From: Lachnospiraceae bacterium UBA3641
Lineage (GTDB): Bacteria > Bacillota > Clostridia > Lachnospirales > Lachnospiraceae
Reading direction: 5' to 3'
Assembly (NCBI GenBank): GCA_002373875.1
Contig: DFKQ01000090.1
Coordinates: forward strand, 1 to 16,482
DNA: 16,482 nucleotides
A program made the position numbers and the translations under genes. Position 1 is the stretch's first letter. Each line of letters starts with the position of its first letter. Of this stretch, positions 15,501 to 16,482 are shown piece after piece. The notes under the pieces were generated by a model, which made no database searches, was not told the origin of the DNA, and saw only the letters and a list, made by a program, of their open reading frames with translations.

Positions 15501-16319
15501 GCCAATTATTTCGTTTCCGACGATGAGGCGGGTATAAACAGGATAAGCTATTCAGGCAAGGCAGAGCCTCTCTCCTACAAGGATCTTATAAGTATCGAAG
15601 GCATGCCTCCCGAATTTAAAACCATAAGGGTCAGCTTCATTCTGGATGATGAAACCATAGACACCGAGGATTACAATTATGGAGACAATATCGAATACCT
15701 TCCCCTTGAATTGTCGGATGGTGAATACATCTTATGGGATTGGGATGCTTCAGGACTTGATGATCTAAAGTCGGATACTGAACTTAACGGCACCACGGCA
15801 AGATACCTTACAACACTTGCAGGCATCCAACATCGTGAAAGCGGTCAATCGGCAGTTCTTGTTGACGGTAGGTTTACAAAAGACGATCAGTTCAGTTCCT
15901 CCCTTCAAAATGACGCCGATCCCGATATAATAGAGCGTTGGCAGCTTACGATTCCTGACGATTCAGCCGGTGAGCACCTGATAAGGTACTGTCCTCCAGA
16001 CGGCGTTAAGAATGTGAAGATATATCTTCTGAAGGGCAGTGACCGCACCGAACCCGAATTATCCAAAATGGGCAAATATGTTACCTTTACGGCACCCGGC
16101 AACGAAGTCGTTTTCCAGGTTGAGGATGCAGGCTTAAATATCTTAATGAAATACCTTAAATATGAAATTGCCGGCGGAGCAGGGATCCTCGTGATCCTCC
16201 TTGCATTGATCATCTCAAAAAGATCAAAAAAGAAAAAGGCCTTAAAGGCCGATCCAAAGTCAACTGATGAGAACGCTGCCAAAGACAATATAATAGATAT
16301 CGATCTTGATAAGGAATAG
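12582..16319 (+). CDS. Large GLUG-repeat surface protein with C-terminal membrane anchor
   Basis: This exported protein of 1245 aa probably works with the MMPL transporter. It has a basic start and a hydrophobic signal-like segment at about 5-25. GLUG repeats (GGIxGxNxGxIxxC pattern) begin near residues 205, 231, 259, 324, 353 and 379. A mostly helical region spans about 393-788. A second GLUG set starts near 826, 879, 908, 934 and 960, followed by a beta-rich domain at about 1013-1183. One transmembrane helix (about 1195-1213) and a Lys-rich then acidic cytoplasmic tail complete it. There is no LPXTG motif. Many repeats end in cysteine. ATG 12582 has GGAGG 9 nt upstream; ATG 12576 is too close to that site, and the frame open from 12501 would overlap the transporter by 92 bp. 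The 11-bp overlap with the transporter stop indicates coupled translation. The function is unknown; adaptor, adhesin or substrate chaperone are options. Confidence 0.85.
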   Translation: MKNRRLAALMTFSVLSSLILGDLTAIRTYGKGNLSLSEGTGKSPLVEVIRVDDEGNEIREDAGKRSSGNDDTESSDNIPTTSANMSYEDDLSGPDFLSAPTEMTTIYVGNTDDLIDLAKNCRLDTWSRDKNIVLTDDIVLDGSGFKYIPTFGGIFDGNGHTISGLTVSDAESYTGLFCITQESALIKDLKVEGSLAPSGSQIATGGIVGDNYGTISNCFFKGNVNGYDYSGGIAGYNEQSGKISNCSSSGIVMGMHFTGGITGYNLGTISGCTNDCKINITSVDETISIKDLSIDQYADKIKNLFGDNNKQDSTNIINSTVDVGGICGYSQGVIVSCVNNGLIGYEHVGYNIGGIAGRQNGYIDLCVNNGEIYGRKDVGGIVGQAEPYVVIDITEDIIGQLTSNMNTLHDLVNLTLNDAGDESNLITARLNMVKSFTDKALNDTSYLANETEDFINKAMDSGTEIVNRIDYALEESAKSGGMLDRTRQGFSDASTAASNLTKAVDDLDIYKYMSESEKVSYNEAKNNIDNANNDSTRMLNEHRDREYDYYYIKSISSVSNNSSHRSVSSDIVFVDNNNNPVDISALGDNPEAYKGIKVMRRDLTTDPPTLTPFPSQSGEFADSDSQLDTEAQAVAEAAILTNSEKEFKSKYGMPYPEYLSQNVRVIEQIITSHLQEMTDETRRDLKYAVDYTKQTMSDFAGAVNETKNIVTGITSKPDISFPKLSPEYQARSNSLVANIQGMSDNLGFLNNEMNSSNQQLVDDMIKVNDQFNVIMLLIADAIDGVLDADYTDIYEDNSLAVAEDCTDATIADSINYGSVHGDIDTSGIAGTMAIEYDFDLESDLTGIKDAATGTTYRTKCVLRHDKNEGYVEGVKNYVGGMCGLQEMGTILHCQNYGKLKSNSGDYVGGISGQSLSTIHDSYTKGILAGRDYLGGIAGMGYDIRGCYSLPTIMSSGSCHGAIAGDNSPDGRIYANYFVSDDEAGINRISYSGKAEPLSYKDLISIEGMPPEFKTIRVSFILDDETIDTEDYNYGDNIEYLPLELSDGEYILWDWDASGLDDLKSDTELNGTTARYLTTLAGIQHRESGQSAVLVDGRFTKDDQFSSSLQNDADPDIIERWQLTIPDDSAGEHLIRYCPPDGVKNVKIYLLKGSDRTEPELSKMGKYVTFTAPGNEVVFQVEDAGLNILMKYLKYEIAGGAGILVILLALIISKRSKKKKALKADPKSTDENAAKDNIIDIDLDKE

Positions 16320-16337
16320 CAAAAAAACAACGATCAA

Positions 16338-16363
16338 AAGGGCCCGTCCTATGACGGGCCCTT
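16338..16363. terminator. Bidirectional rho-independent terminator between convergent genes
   Basis: AAGGGCCCGTC and GACGGGCCCTT form an 11-bp stem with a CTAT loop. On the minus strand it is followed by TTTT and a later seven-T run, so it ends enolase transcription well. On the plus strand the downstream U run is poor, though the stem is strong enough to help end the MMPL-GLUG operon. Confidence 0.88.
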
Positions 16364-16399
16364 ACTTATCTGTATTGCTTACAAGCCATATCCTGATGA

Positions 16400-16482
16400 T
16401 TACTTCTTAACGTTGAAAGCCTTCATTCCGGGATAGTTAGCTGCATCACCGAGCTGCTCCTCGATACGGAGAAGCTGATTGT
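16400..16482 (-). CDS. eno: Enolase, C-terminal end only
   Basis: The minus strand encodes NQLLRIEEQLGDAANYPGMK and then AFNVKK before a TAA. This matches the conserved C-terminus of bacterial enolase (the YNxLLRIEExLG region), the glycolytic enzyme that converts 2-phosphoglycerate to phosphoenolpyruvate. Only 27 codons are inside the window, so active-site residues cannot be checked. It converges on the GLUG gene and shares the hairpin terminator with it. Confidence 0.85.
   Translation of the reverse strand, partial: NQLLRIEEQLGDAANYPGMKAFNVKK

Overview
The window reads as a chromosomal segment of a low-to-mid GC Gram-positive anaerobe, most probably a member of the Lachnospiraceae (Clostridia). 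The reasons are an RlmD-type methyltransferase with the C-terminal extension I associate with that group, a YhaM nuclease, a MutS2, strong GGAGG-type ribosome binding sites, and a GLUG-motif surface protein paired with an MMPL transporter. The species cannot be named from the sequence alone. No phage, transposase, CRISPR array, tRNA or rRNA was seen.

Left part (1-9749, all minus strand). Seven genes run in one direction with mostly short gaps, in transcription order: mutS2, an OmpR-type response regulator, its HAMP sensor histidine kinase, trmL, a membrane-anchored HtrA-like PDZ protein whose active-site histidine is missing, the 3'-5' exoribonuclease yhaM, and rlmD (3' end outside the window). 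Apart from the two-component system and the HtrA-like protein, these are RNA- and ribosome-maintenance genes (tRNA wobble methylation, 23S rRNA methylation, RNA decay, MutS2). Two kinds of repeat interrupt the run. A near-perfect inverted repeat lies in frame inside mutS2 and adds about 25 residues. A tandem repeat of about 80 bp lies between the kinase and trmL; each copy carries a Shine-Dalgarno sequence and an AUG inside a hairpin.

Middle (9750-10030). A divergent, AT-rich intergenic region carries a candidate mutS2 promoter on the minus strand and a near-consensus promoter on the plus strand. Downstream of the latter are three TGATAATTA repeats and a perfect 17-bp hairpin in the leader of the next operon.

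Right part (10031-16319, plus strand). Two translationally overlapping genes encode an MMPL/HAE3-type RND transporter of 853 aa and a 1245-aa secreted protein anchored by a C-terminal membrane segment. The latter has two blocks of GLUG repeats separated by a long helical stretch. They probably form one envelope machine of unknown substrate, the best candidate here for an undescribed system. A bidirectional hairpin terminator follows. The last 83 bases hold the C-terminus of a convergent enolase gene.
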